Of a stretch of DNA of 7,063 nucleotides, positions 1 to 6,971 are shown in pieces. The translations under genes and the position numbers were made by a program. The notes under the pieces were generated by a model. The model did no database searches, was not told where the DNA came from, and saw nothing but the letters and a program-made list of their open reading frames with translations. This stretch comes from Candidatus Delongbacteria bacterium (GTDB lineage Bacteria > UBA4055). The DNA lies in the NCBI GenBank assembly GCA_003477045.1, contig DMTS01000041.1, positions 22,498-29,560 on the forward strand, in the 5' to 3' direction. How positions within the stretch are numbered: the first letter of the stretch is position 1; each line of letters starts with the position of its first letter.

Positions 1-365
1 TTCTCCCACTCCCTTCTGCCCTTCAGACCCGGCCCCTGAATTCCCCAAAATTCCTCATCTTCCGGCTTTCCGCTGTTCGCCACCCTGATCCGCGCCTGAT
101 TCAGCTCGTCAGTCAGTGCGTGAAGGACACCGAGAACTATCACTCTGTCTGCTCCTGAATCCAGACAGGCGTTCACTGCCGCAGCTGTAAACGCTCCGCA
201 CACATCTATAGTCGAATGCGGGAATACTACGGCTCCGCCTTTTTTAAGAGTATCTGAAAGATCCCATTTTTCAGCCTGTTTGAAAAAGCTGTCTATCTGA
301 GTTTCACTCAGCCTCTTATGTCTGTCTGAATGGTCTTTCTTGAAGTCGGGAATTATATTAGCCAT
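1..365 (-). CDS. MEMO-family (MEMO1-like) protein, N-terminal part, cut by window edge
   Basis: The minus-strand frame is open from an ATG at 365..363 to the left edge, giving 121 codons with no stop. It starts MANIIPDFKKDH. Residues 43-83 fit the start of the MEMO domain: a hydrophobic strand leads to P49-H50, then C56-G57, an alanine-rich helix, and a second strand ending L78-G79-V80-L81-H82. In human MEMO1 the equivalent histidines are H49 and H81, also 32 residues apart, in PHAGYTYCG and LGPSH. These are known active-site or metal-binding residues of the fold; the third, a cysteine, would lie beyond the window. Bacterial members are often found with AMMECR1 and radical-SAM partners, which cannot be seen here. 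The family's PHAGY is PHSTI here, so this is a divergent member and its activity is uncertain. The start is supported by GGAG at 377..374, eight bases upstream, and a good promoter. The family call rests on motif and spacing only. Confidence 0.7.
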   Translation of the reverse strand, partial: MANIIPDFKKDHSDRHKRLSETQIDSFFKQAEKWDLSDTLKKGGAVVFPHSTIDVCGAFTAAAVNACLDSGADRVIVLGVLHALTDELNQARIRVANSGKPEDEEFWGIQGPGLKGRREWE

Positions 366-388
366 TTTTCAATCTCCGTTTGAACTGT

Positions 389-417
389 ATAATACGCTAA
401 ACTCATGATTTTATCAA
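389..417 (-). promoter_or_regulatory. Sigma-70-type promoter for the MEMO-like gene
   Basis: Read on the minus strand, a -35 box TTGATA (417..412) is followed after exactly 17 bases by a -10 box TATTAT (394..389). Transcription would start near 382, leaving a leader of about 17 bases that contains the GGAG ribosome-binding site at 377..374. A copy of a TCATGA-centred motif (400-410) lies inside the spacer, where a bound regulator would block the polymerase. Box matches and spacing are seen directly; activity is inferred. Confidence 0.65.
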
Positions 418-423
418 CCTGGA

Positions 424-546
424 ACGAGTCATAATTCAGATAAAAGTAAACCCGTTACCGTCTTTACCCGCCGGCACGGTAAATGTTTTAAAGTAGCGAT
501 TGAATTAATGTAGAGGGTGAACCTTTTAAATGAATTCATGACTCGT
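424..546. repeat. Interrupted inverted repeat, 15/16-base arms
   Basis: The left arm at 424-438 reads acgagtcataattca. The right arm at 531-546 reads tgaattcatgactcgt, whose reverse complement is acgagtcatgaattca. The arms match throughout apart from one extra G in the right arm, and their outer nine bases pair perfectly. They are 92 bases apart, so a pair of binding sites is likelier than an RNA hairpin. The left arm begins seven bases upstream of the leftward -35 box, and the right arm ends 27 bases before the candidate rightward -35 box. A shared regulator of both promoters is inference. Confidence 0.55.
455..482. repeat. Small hairpin, 7-bp stem
   Basis: The sequence ttaccgt (455-461) is the exact reverse complement of acggtaa (476-482), with a 14-base loop that includes the palindrome gccggc (470-475). 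It is nested between the arms of the larger inverted repeat. No T-tract follows it and no gene ends here, so it does not look like a terminator. It may be a protein-binding dyad or a chance structure. Confidence 0.35.
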
Positions 547-573
547 AACATTAAAAAATACTGCATAAACTAT

Positions 574-602
574 TTGCAAAAAACTTATAAATTTATTAAA
601 TA
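574..602 (+). promoter_or_regulatory. Possible promoter for the DUF1846 gene
   Basis: TTGCAA (574-579) and TAAATA (597-602) are separated by 17 bases, the same spacing as the two better promoters in this window. Transcription from here would give a leader of about 115 bases before the start at 724. The surroundings are very AT-rich, so other -10-like words are available and this choice is tentative. Confidence 0.35.
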
Positions 603-723
603 TAGACTACTTTACTTCAGAGCGAGTTGTAGTGAGAATCGAATTGTCGGAATACACCCGCATTTTTAAAGCTGAAACATATCAGAACCAAAATACTACC
701 AATACAAATATAAGGAAATCAAA

Positions 724-2247
724 ATGAAAAGTTCAAAGCGGATCGGGTTTGATAATGAGAAATATCTTAAGGAACAGACTGCCTCGATTCTGGAAAGAGT
801 GGGCAGGTTCAACGACAAACTTTACCTGGAATTCGGCGGTAAGATCATGTTTGATTACCACGCTTCTAGAGTACTGCCCGGTTTCGATCCGAATGTCAAA
901 ATGAGACTGCTCCAGCTTCTAAAGGACAAGACTGATGTTATAATGTGTATCTACGCAGGCGATATTGAAAGAAAGAAGATCAGGGCGGATTTCGGAATAA
1001 CTTATGACCACGACGCGCTCAAGACCATTGACGATTTTAGAGAGTGGGGTATCGACATCAAAGCGGTTGTTATTACAAGATACGAAAATCAGCCTTCCGC
1101 GAACGCTTTCAAGAATAAGCTTGAAATGAGGGGCATGAAGGTTTACATCCATCGCCCGATCGAAGGATATCCCGAAAATATTGATCTGATCGTCAGCGAT
1201 AAAGGTTACGGCTCGAACGAGTATGTCAAGACCGACAAACCGATCGTGGTAGTGACAGGCCCCGGCCCCGGAAGCGGAAAGCTGACCACCTGCCTTTGCA
1301 GCCTTTACCATGAATATAAAAAAGGCGTTAAAGCCGGCTATGCCAAATTTGAGACCTTCCCGATATGGGACATACCTCTCAATCATAAAGTGAACATAGC
1401 TTATGAAGCCGCGACGATTGACCTTAAAGATGTAAATCTGATCGACACTCACCACCTTAAAGCATACGGAAAAGAAGTAGTGAACTACAACAGGGACATA
1501 GACGCCTTCCCACTACTCGAGAAAATGCTTGAAAAAATAACTGGCGAGAAATCAATGTACCTGTCTCCTACAGATATGGGCGTCAACCGCGCAAGCGCCG
1601 GTATAATAGATCACGACGCTTTGAACGAAGCAGGTCATCAGGAAGTAATACGCAGGTATTTCAGATGCGGAGTTGAGTATGCCCTGGGACTTGCAGAAAA
1701 GGATTCTCTCGAACACGCTCAGATGATAATGAACAAGGTCGGTGCGAAACCTGAAGACCGCCGCGTGGTCATGCCGGCAAGGGAAGCCGCCGGAACTGCC
1801 GAAAAAACAGGAAAGGGCAATGCGGGGTTTTTCTGCGGCGCTGCTATTGAGCTACCTGACGGCACTATAATTTCAGGCAAGAATTCTCACCTTATGCACG
1901 CATCTTCAAGCCTGATACTGAATGCAGTAAAACATCTTGCGGGTTTGCCTGATAACATGTTCCTTCTGCCTCAAAGTTTGATAGATTCTGTTACTACACT
2001 TAAAAGAGATATCCTGAACAGAAAGGTTGTCAGCCTCGATGTTGATGAAACACTCATAGTCCTGAGCGTGAGCGCACTATTCAATCCGGCAGCGCAAATG
2101 GCAATGGAGCAGCTTAAGCATCTGGCAAACTGCGAAGTTCATCTCACACACATTCCGACCCCGGGTGATGAAGCAGGATGGCGAAAGCTGAGGGTGAATC
2201 TGACCTGCGATCCGGAATATTCAAGCAAAAGCTTATTTATTAGCTGA
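724..2247 (+). CDS. DUF1846 (UPF0371) family protein, function unknown
   Basis: This complete 507-residue protein has the usual length and conserved blocks of the DUF1846/UPF0371 family. I recognise the N-terminal block LYLEFGGK...DYHASRVLPGFDPN (about residues 34-58), the CIYAGDIER...DFGITYD block (about 75-97), a glycine-rich loop, the SPTDMGVNRA block (about 279-288), and a C-terminal subdomain with H473-x-x-H476. The glycine-rich loop T178-GPGPGSGKLTT-189 resembles a phosphate-binding loop (GxxxxGK), with K186-L187-T188. The family is known as cytoplasmic proteins of undefined activity, so nucleotide or phosphate binding is my inference. There is no signal peptide or membrane segment. The ATG is preceded by AAGGA (712-716) seven bases upstream. 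The stop is a tandem TGA-TGA (2245-2250). It looks like a single-gene transcript, because the next gene has its own promoter and no clear terminator lies between. The family call is firm and the role unknown. Confidence 0.9.
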   Translation: MKSSKRIGFDNEKYLKEQTASILERVGRFNDKLYLEFGGKIMFDYHASRVLPGFDPNVKMRLLQLLKDKTDVIMCIYAGDIERKKIRADFGITYDHDALKTIDDFREWGIDIKAVVITRYENQPSANAFKNKLEMRGMKVYIHRPIEGYPENIDLIVSDKGYGSNEYVKTDKPIVVVTGPGPGSGKLTTCLCSLYHEYKKGVKAGYAKFETFPIWDIPLNHKVNIAYEAATIDLKDVNLIDTHHLKAYGKEVVNYNRDIDAFPLLEKMLEKITGEKSMYLSPTDMGVNRASAGIIDHDALNEAGHQEVIRRYFRCGVEYALGLAEKDSLEHAQMIMNKVGAKPEDRRVVMPAREAAGTAEKTGKGNAGFFCGAAIELPDGTIISGKNSHLMHASSSLILNAVKHLAGLPDNMFLLPQSLIDSVTTLKRDILNRKVVSLDVDETLIVLSVSALFNPAAQMAMEQLKHLANCEVHLTHIPTPGDEAGWRKLRVNLTCDPEYSSKSLFIS

Positions 2248-2287
2248 TGAATGGCGTAAATACGTGCGATTTCCTTCAATTAAACTC

Positions 2288-2316
2288 TTGAATTCCCTCT
2301 TTTATATTCATATAAT
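2288..2316 (+). promoter_or_regulatory. Strong sigma-70-type promoter for the mannosidase operon
   Basis: TTGAAT (2288-2293) and a consensus TATAAT (2311-2316) are separated by exactly 17 bases, the best promoter match in the window. The start point would fall near 2323, giving a leader of about 25 bases that carries the AGGAGG ribosome-binding site. No clear operator or sugar-regulator palindrome is visible around it, so I cannot say whether the operon is inducible. Confidence 0.7.
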
Positions 2317-2334
2317 ACAATTTATAGATTAAGA

Positions 2335-2340
2335 AGGAGG
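2335..2340 (+). promoter_or_regulatory. Consensus ribosome-binding site AGGAGG
   Basis: A full AGGAGG lies seven bases before the ATG at 2348. It fixes the start of the alpha-mannosidase and predicts efficient translation. Such a complete Shine-Dalgarno sequence is unusual in Bacteroidota, which informs the guess at the organism. Confidence 0.8.
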
Positions 2341-2347
2341 GAACATC

Positions 2348-5300
2348 ATGTACGACAAAATTTATACCGAAAGAATAAAGCAGTTCATGGACAGGCTGTC
2401 GAAGCTGAAGTACTCATCTCCGGTACCGCTTTCTGCAGAATTCATTTACGATAAGATCGAACCTATCCCATATAAAACCGCAGTGAAATCTAAGTTCAAA
2501 CCCATCAAGGTCGGCGACAAATGGGGTAAACTCTGGGGATGCGCATGGTTTAAGTTTACGGGGGTGATCCCTGATGAGTTTACCGGGCATGAAGCAGGCG
2601 CGCTGATAGACCTTGACGGAGAAGGCTGCGTATTTGTAAAAGGAGTTCCTGATCAGGGGCTTACGAACAAAACCGACTGGTATGTAAATTCAGGAAAGTA
2701 TTATTACCGCCTCGCTGAGAAGGCAGTAAAAGGGCAGAAAGTAGAGATACTTGTAGAAGCCGGAGCCAACGGTCTGTTCGGTAAGAATCTTGACGAATTC
2801 AGACTTAAACAGGCTGAAATAGTTTCTGTTGATAAAAAAGTATCCAAGCTTGAAATAGACATGATCGCGCTTTTTGATCTGATGAAAAAGCTTCCTGAGA
2901 ATACACCGAGAAAAAAGAAACTGCTCAAAGGCTTAAATGACATCGTAAATCTCTGGGATGATGGCGACGGAATTGATAAGGCTCTTAAGATCACTAAAGA
3001 GCTGCTTTCTAAGCAGGCTGATGACAGTTCAATGACCGTTTATTCCATCGGTCATGCGCATATTGACCTCGCATGGCTTTGGCCTGTTCGCGAGACTAAA
3101 AGAAAGGTGGGAAGGACATTCTCGACCGCATTAAAGCTGATGGAAGAATATCCCGACTATAAATTCGGATCATCTCAGCCTCAGATGTATGAATGGGTGA
3201 AAGAGAATTACCCTGAACTTTTCAAAAAAATAAAGAAAGCTGTAAAAGATAAAAGATGGGAAGTTCAGGGAGCGATGTGGGTCGAGCCTGATATGAACAT
3301 CACCTCAGGCGAATCGCTTGTAAGACAGTGCCTGTATGGAAAGAAATTCTTCAAAGATGAATTCGGCGTCGATGTTAAAAATCTATGGCTGCCCGATGTA
3401 TTCGGATACTCAGCCGCGCTTCCGCAGATACTGAAAAAATCCGGCGTAGATATTTTCATGACCCAGAAAATTTCATGGAACGAGACGAACAAATTCCCGC
3501 ACCATACATTCTACTGGAAGGGAATTGACGGCACAGATATTTTAACTCACTTTCTACCTACGAACGACTATAATTTTTCCAATATGCCCGCCAAAATGAT
3601 CGAGAGCGAGGAAAGATATGCGCAGTCCGATGTATCGGACGAATTTTTAAACCTCTACGGCATAGGCGACGGCGGAGGCGGACCTTCACCCATTCATATC
3701 GAGCTGGGGCTGAGGCAGCAGAACCTCGAAGGCGTTCCGAAATTCAAATTCTCATTCGCGCAGGATTTTTTTGATAAGATCGCGAAAATACCTAAAAAAG
3801 ACCTGCCTTCATGGGCTGGCGAACTATATCTCGAGCTTCACAGGGGAACATACACCACTCAGTCTCTTATGAAGAAATACAACCGGGATATGGAGATAGC
3901 TCTGCATGACATCGAATTTTTAGGTACGATGATAAAGGACTTCCCGAAAGCCGAGATAGACAGGATATGGAAAGATACACTTCTGCATCAGTTCCACGAC
4001 ATCCTACCCGGATCTTCGATCAACTGGGTTTACAAGGATGCGCACGACCTGTCGGAATACAATTTCAATAAACTGCACGACCTGTTCGAAAAGTTCTTCA
4101 ACCAACTTTTCAGCGTGAGATATGACGACAAACTAGAAGGTTCCTATCTGGCGTTCAACGCGCTCAGCTGGCCGAGAGATGAGATCGTCAGATTCCCTGT
4201 CAAAGGAGATCATCATTACAAGATCACCGGTGCGGAAGGGGATACGATCCCGTGGCTGATCAATCACGGTCACATAGAATTTTTCGTAAAAGTACCTTCG
4301 CTCGGATATACAACTTTCACGATAAAAAAAGAGAAAAAGGCAGTCGAGCAGAAGCATTCCGGAAAAGCCGAACTCAAAATCACCGAAGACGGAATTGTGC
4401 TTGAAAACAAATATGTCAAAGTCACGATCTGCGATGACGGCGTAATCCATTCTATTTACGATAAGGAAAGGGAATTCGAGACAGTGAAATACGCGAACAA
4501 GCTGCTTATGTGGGAAGACCTGCCCATCAACTGGGAGGCATGGGATATCAACCACTATTATAAAGAGACGAAACCCGAACAGGCGCAGAGGGTCAGCCTG
4601 ATGCTTTTAGGCGACAGCGGGCACCTAGTAGGCATAGAGCAGGTGATGTCGGTCGGAAATTCAACCATAGTTCAGACGATCACTCTCGCATCTCATTCAA
4701 AAGAGATCAGAATTGATAATAATGTTGACTGGAAAGAGGAAAAGAAATTTTTAAAAGTTACGGCTGATACGAATATTCATTCAGACACCGCGACTTACGA
4801 GATCCAGTTCGGAACTATTAAAAGACCGGCACACTTCAACACAAGCTGGGATCATGCAAGATTTGAAGTTCCGGCACAGAGATTCGCGGACATCAGCCAG
4901 CCTGATATAGGATTTGCGATCATGAACGACTGCAAATACGGCCATATTATCAATGACGGCAAAGTTGAACTTTCACTCTTGAGAAGCACGAAATCACCCG
5001 ATGAGAACGCTGATATCGGCGAGCATGAATTCACTTTCTCGTACTATCCGCATCTGGGCAATCTTGAATATTCTGATGTGCTCGTAAAGGCACATGAACT
5101 CAATGATCCGGTAACGATCATTCCGCTTAAGAAAGTTCCGAAAGAAGGTCAAAGAGAATTTTTCGACATAAATTCAAACACAACCAAGATAGAAACTGTC
5201 AAGAAAAGCGAAGACGGAAAAGGGATCATTCTGCGCCTCTATGAAACCATGGGCATGAATGATGATGTAAAACTCTATTTCGATGAAAATTACGAAGTTG

Positions 5301-5410
5301 AGGAAACGAACCTGATCGAAGAAGGCAGAAAGCATCTGAAGAAAAAAAGCCACATGATCGAACTCAGCTTTAAGCCGTTCGAGATCAGATCTTTATATCT
5401 TAAAAAATAA
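2348..5410 (+). CDS. Alpha-mannosidase, glycoside hydrolase family 38 (cytosolic MAN2C1/Ams1-like type)
   Basis: This 1,020-residue enzyme should remove alpha-linked mannose from oligosaccharides with retention of configuration, using a zinc-containing site. An N-terminal beta-rich domain (about 1-225, with the WGKLWGCAWFKF block) precedes the catalytic domain. The latter opens with YSIGHAHIDLAWLWP, where H238 and D240 match the first two zinc ligands. D350 in WLPDVFGY matches the ligand and catalytic nucleophile, and H550 in HQFHDILPGSS the fourth ligand. Further family marks are W311-VEPD and YGIGDGGGGPSP. The helical middle domain begins around GELYLELHRGTYTTQ (H498), and a large C-terminal beta domain fills about 600-1020. 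Length and architecture fit the MAN2C1/Ams1 type. There is no signal peptide, so it should be cytosolic. All four metal or catalytic positions are intact. The exact linkage and substrate cannot be read from sequence, and no transporter lies nearby. A YjdF-like gene follows after 16 bases. Confidence 0.95.
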   Translation: MYDKIYTERIKQFMDRLSKLKYSSPVPLSAEFIYDKIEPIPYKTAVKSKFKPIKVGDKWGKLWGCAWFKFTGVIPDEFTGHEAGALIDLDGEGCVFVKGVPDQGLTNKTDWYVNSGKYYYRLAEKAVKGQKVEILVEAGANGLFGKNLDEFRLKQAEIVSVDKKVSKLEIDMIALFDLMKKLPENTPRKKKLLKGLNDIVNLWDDGDGIDKALKITKELLSKQADDSSMTVYSIGHAHIDLAWLWPVRETKRKVGRTFSTALKLMEEYPDYKFGSSQPQMYEWVKENYPELFKKIKKAVKDKRWEVQGAMWVEPDMNITSGESLVRQCLYGKKFFKDEFGVDVKNLWLPDVFGYSAALPQILKKSGVDIFMTQKISWNETNKFPHHTFYWKGIDGTDILTHFLPTNDYNFSNMPAKMIESEERYAQSDVSDEFLNLYGIGDGGGGPSPIHIELGLRQQNLEGVPKFKFSFAQDFFDKIAKIPKKDLPSWAGELYLELHRGTYTTQSLMKKYNRDMEIALHDIEFLGTMIKDFPKAEIDRIWKDTLLHQFHDILPGSSINWVYKDAHDLSEYNFNKLHDLFEKFFNQLFSVRYDDKLEGSYLAFNALSWPRDEIVRFPVKGDHHYKITGAEGDTIPWLINHGHIEFFVKVPSLGYTTFTIKKEKKAVEQKHSGKAELKITEDGIVLENKYVKVTICDDGVIHSIYDKEREFETVKYANKLLMWEDLPINWEAWDINHYYKETKPEQAQRVSLMLLGDSGHLVGIEQVMSVGNSTIVQTITLASHSKEIRIDNNVDWKEEKKFLKVTADTNIHSDTATYEIQFGTIKRPAHFNTSWDHARFEVPAQRFADISQPDIGFAIMNDCKYGHIINDGKVELSLLRSTKSPDENADIGEHEFTFSYYPHLGNLEYSDVLVKAHELNDPVTIIPLKKVPKEGQREFFDINSNTTKIETVKKSEDGKGIILRLYETMGMNDDVKLYFDENYEVEETNLIEEGRKHLKKKSHMIELSFKPFEIRSLYLKK

Positions 5411-5426
5411 ATTGACGGAGCTGAAA

Positions 5427-6035
5427 ATGAAAGACAGAACACCGCACATCCTGCTCGGAATATACATTCTCGTCTTTATCATCTGCGGAATTTCACCATA
5501 CGACAGAGGAGTATGGTGGGCTGAGAATATACCTATCATGGCGATCGTGATATCTGCGGTGATCATTTCAAAATTCTTTAGGTTCTCTCCGCTCAGCTAC
5601 ATATTGATGTCCGTGCTTGTCATACTGCACACGATCGGGGGACATTACACATTTGAAAGAGTTCCGTTCGGCTTCATTACAGACATGTTCGGCTTTGAAA
5701 GAAATCATTTTGACAGAGTGGCGCATTTCTCGGTAGGATTCTATGCCTATCCAATAGCCGAAGCGCTTTTGAAAAGAAAACTCGTTAACACAAAATGGAT
5801 ACTCTACCTCTTCCCCGTCTTCGCGATCCTGTCAACCGCCGCGGTGTATGAACTCTTTGAATGGATCTTCGCTATTTCAGCGGATCCGTTAGCCGGAATG
5901 ACCGTTTTAGGCAGTCAGGGCGACATCTGGGACGCTCAGAAAGATATGCTTGCAGACGGCCTCGGTGCTATCTTTGCGGTCTTCCTGTTCTATTTCATGA
6001 ACAGGAAAGAAATATCCGGGATAATTAAGCTCTAA
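5427..6035 (+). CDS. yjdF: YjdF-like inner-membrane protein (DUF2238 family)
   Basis: This 202-residue integral membrane protein has about five or six hydrophobic segments (roughly 8-23, 35-48, 57-71, 98-114, 125-144 and 178-191). It carries the DUF2238 signature: H68-TIGGHY, then R92-NHFDRVAHF, then Y141-ELFEW, then L161-GSQGDIWDAQKDM. The many conserved H, D, E and N residues in or beside membrane segments could bind metal or act catalytically, but no activity is established for the family. E. coli YjdF is of similar size. I start it at ATG 5427, because GGAG (5417-5420) lies six bases upstream. An in-frame TTG at 5412 would add five residues but has no ribosome-binding site. It sits 16 bases after the mannosidase stop with no terminator or promoter between, so the two genes are probably co-transcribed. 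The family call is firm; the symbol is by family similarity only. Confidence 0.88.
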   Translation: MKDRTPHILLGIYILVFIICGISPYDRGVWWAENIPIMAIVISAVIISKFFRFSPLSYILMSVLVILHTIGGHYTFERVPFGFITDMFGFERNHFDRVAHFSVGFYAYPIAEALLKRKLVNTKWILYLFPVFAILSTAAVYELFEWIFAISADPLAGMTVLGSQGDIWDAQKDMLADGLGAIFAVFLFYFMNRKEISGIIKL

Positions 6036-6812
6036 CTAATACCAAACTGCTCCAACACCGACGCTGAACATGAACGGTGTGCTGTCTGTTTCGGGAAGAA
6101 TGAATCCGTTAATAGTCAGATGTGCCTCCTGGGCTAAACTCTCGGCATAATCGGAGAATGAACCCCAGTCAACAGACCATTGAAATCCTTTCATATTGAA
6201 TGAATCATCCCATGATTCGATTACCCACTCTTCTCCGGGAACAAAAGGATCAGGCATAGTTGACCTTGAAGCATTATAAGAATAAGTCGGCTTCCAAAAC
6301 AACGCCAGCATAACGCCTTTCCAATCCGAGCGTGTAAAATATTTTCCCAGTCCGAAAGTGTAGCCTACCGGTATCGATGCGTCAATCGCAAGCAGCTCCA
6401 TGTCCATGGCTTCCATTTCACCTGTCATATAATTAGCCGACACCGCTAAACCCCCGGTAAAAGCTGTCCAGATGTTCTTGCTTTTTTCATAATCGGGAGG
6501 AGAAATAAATTTTAAAGCTCCCATGTAAGAAGCTCCGAACCCGTTCATTGTAAATTCTACTCCTTCCTCATCCATGCTGGTGTATGTATAATTCCCCGTG
6601 ATCCCGTTCGATATCAGAAACCCGCCTTTTTCAAGCCAGCAGACCCTGGTTGAATCCGAATCAAGCTTCTTGTAGTAGTCAAGGTTCACTTTGCCGGTTT
6701 CTTTATCAAGATTGATCTGAGGCTTTTCTGAACCTTTTTCCTGTGCGAATGAGTAGCTGAATAATAAAGCAAAAAACAAGATCATCAGACTTTTGAAGTT
6801 TATCTTTTCCAT
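6036..6812 (-). CDS. Secreted, probably outer-membrane beta-barrel protein, unknown function
   Basis: I do not recognise a family for this 258-residue protein. It begins with a clear signal peptide: charged MEKINFK, a hydrophobic core at about 9-20, and a likely signal peptidase I site S21-F22-A23|Q24. No lipobox cysteine is present. After a polar linker (about 25-55) the mature part is rich in aromatic and alternating polar/hydrophobic stretches, for example around TAFTGGLAVSANYMTG and FWKPTYSYNAS. It ends FSVGVGAVWY, an amphipathic strand with a terminal aromatic residue, as in many outer-membrane barrels. A small barrel or a periplasmic beta protein are both possible. C58 is the only cysteine visible. 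The start is supported by GGAGG (6822..6818), five bases upstream. Its TAG stop (6038..6036) touches the stop of the convergent YjdF-like gene. Confidence 0.8.
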   Translation of the reverse strand: MEKINFKSLMILFFALLFSYSFAQEKGSEKPQINLDKETGKVNLDYYKKLDSDSTRVCWLEKGGFLISNGITGNYTYTSMDEEGVEFTMNGFGASYMGALKFISPPDYEKSKNIWTAFTGGLAVSANYMTGEMEAMDMELLAIDASIPVGYTFGLGKYFTRSDWKGVMLALFWKPTYSYNASRSTMPDPFVPGEEWVIESWDDSFNMKGFQWSVDWGSFSDYAESLAQEAHLTINGFILPETDSTPFMFSVGVGAVWY

Positions 6813-6849
6813 TATTTCCTCCAGTTAAATAACAGTTTCTATTTAAAAT

Positions 6850-6878
6850 AATTTACTACAATATTTCGACCTGAACAA
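6850..6878 (-). promoter_or_regulatory. Possible promoter for the secreted protein gene
   Basis: On the minus strand TTGTTC (6878..6873) and TAAATT (6855..6850) stand 17 bases apart, about 38 bases before the start codon. The surrounding sequence is extremely AT-rich, which makes chance matches easy, so this is tentative. Confidence 0.35.
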
Positions 6879-6882
6879 ATAA

Positions 6883-6927
6883 AATAAATATTATTTATTC
6901 GTTAAATTCTGTTGATAATAAATATTA
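6883..6927. repeat. AT-rich direct repeat and dyad in a divergent promoter region
   Basis: The 11-base word aataaatatta occurs at 6883-6893 and again at 6917-6927, 34 bases apart start to start. The first copy also pairs with the following bases: aataaat (6883-6889) is the reverse complement of atttatt (6893-6899) around a 3-base loop. The region divides the minus-strand secreted protein gene from the plus-strand gene at the right edge. It could be a curved or regulator-binding stretch, but low-complexity AT sequence gives such repeats easily. Confidence 0.3.
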
Positions 6928-6940
6928 ATAATCTTACTTT
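6912..6940 (+). promoter_or_regulatory. Possible promoter for the gene at the right edge
   Basis: TTGATA (6912-6917) is followed after 17 bases by TACTTT (6935-6940). The -35 box is good and identical to that of the MEMO-like gene. The -10 box is poor, keeping only the outer consensus bases. The leader to the start at 6972 would be about 25 bases, as for the other promoters here. Confidence 0.3.
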
Positions 6941-6971
6941 TATTCAGCTTATCAAACAGCGGAAGGCGGGT

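Larger units (their letters stand above)
366..723. other. Divergent intergenic region with promoters and repeats
   Basis: These 358 bases separate the start codons of the MEMO-like gene (leftward) and the DUF1846 gene (rightward). I see no convincing small gene in them. They hold the leftward promoter at 389-417, a weaker rightward promoter candidate at 574-602, a long interrupted inverted repeat (424-438 with 531-546), and a small hairpin at 455-482. The stretch 603-711 would be the leader of the DUF1846 transcript. It is AT-rich, looks largely unstructured, and matches no riboswitch that I recognise. Confidence 0.6.

Noticed and set aside
603..711. Riboswitch or structured leader before the DUF1846 gene
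   Set aside because: No substantial stems or recognised conserved motif could be seen in this AT-rich leader.
919..1455. Minus-strand open frame of 178 codons inside the DUF1846 gene
   Set aside because: It lies fully within a well-conserved gene on the other strand and its translation has no recognisable domain; it is an antisense shadow.
2248..2287. Terminator after the DUF1846 gene
   Set aside because: Only a 4-bp cgta/tacg stem around two bases is visible near 2255-2265, with no T-tract directly after it; too weak to call.
4133..4555. Minus-strand open frame of 140 codons inside the alpha-mannosidase gene
   Set aside because: Antisense to the conserved GH38 coding sequence, with no domain that I recognise; the same holds for the smaller ones at 2704-2994, 3265-3492 and 4852-5034.
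5412..5426. TTG at 5412 as the start of the YjdF-like gene
   Set aside because: It begins two bases after the preceding stop and has no ribosome-binding site, whereas ATG 5427 has GGAG six bases upstream.
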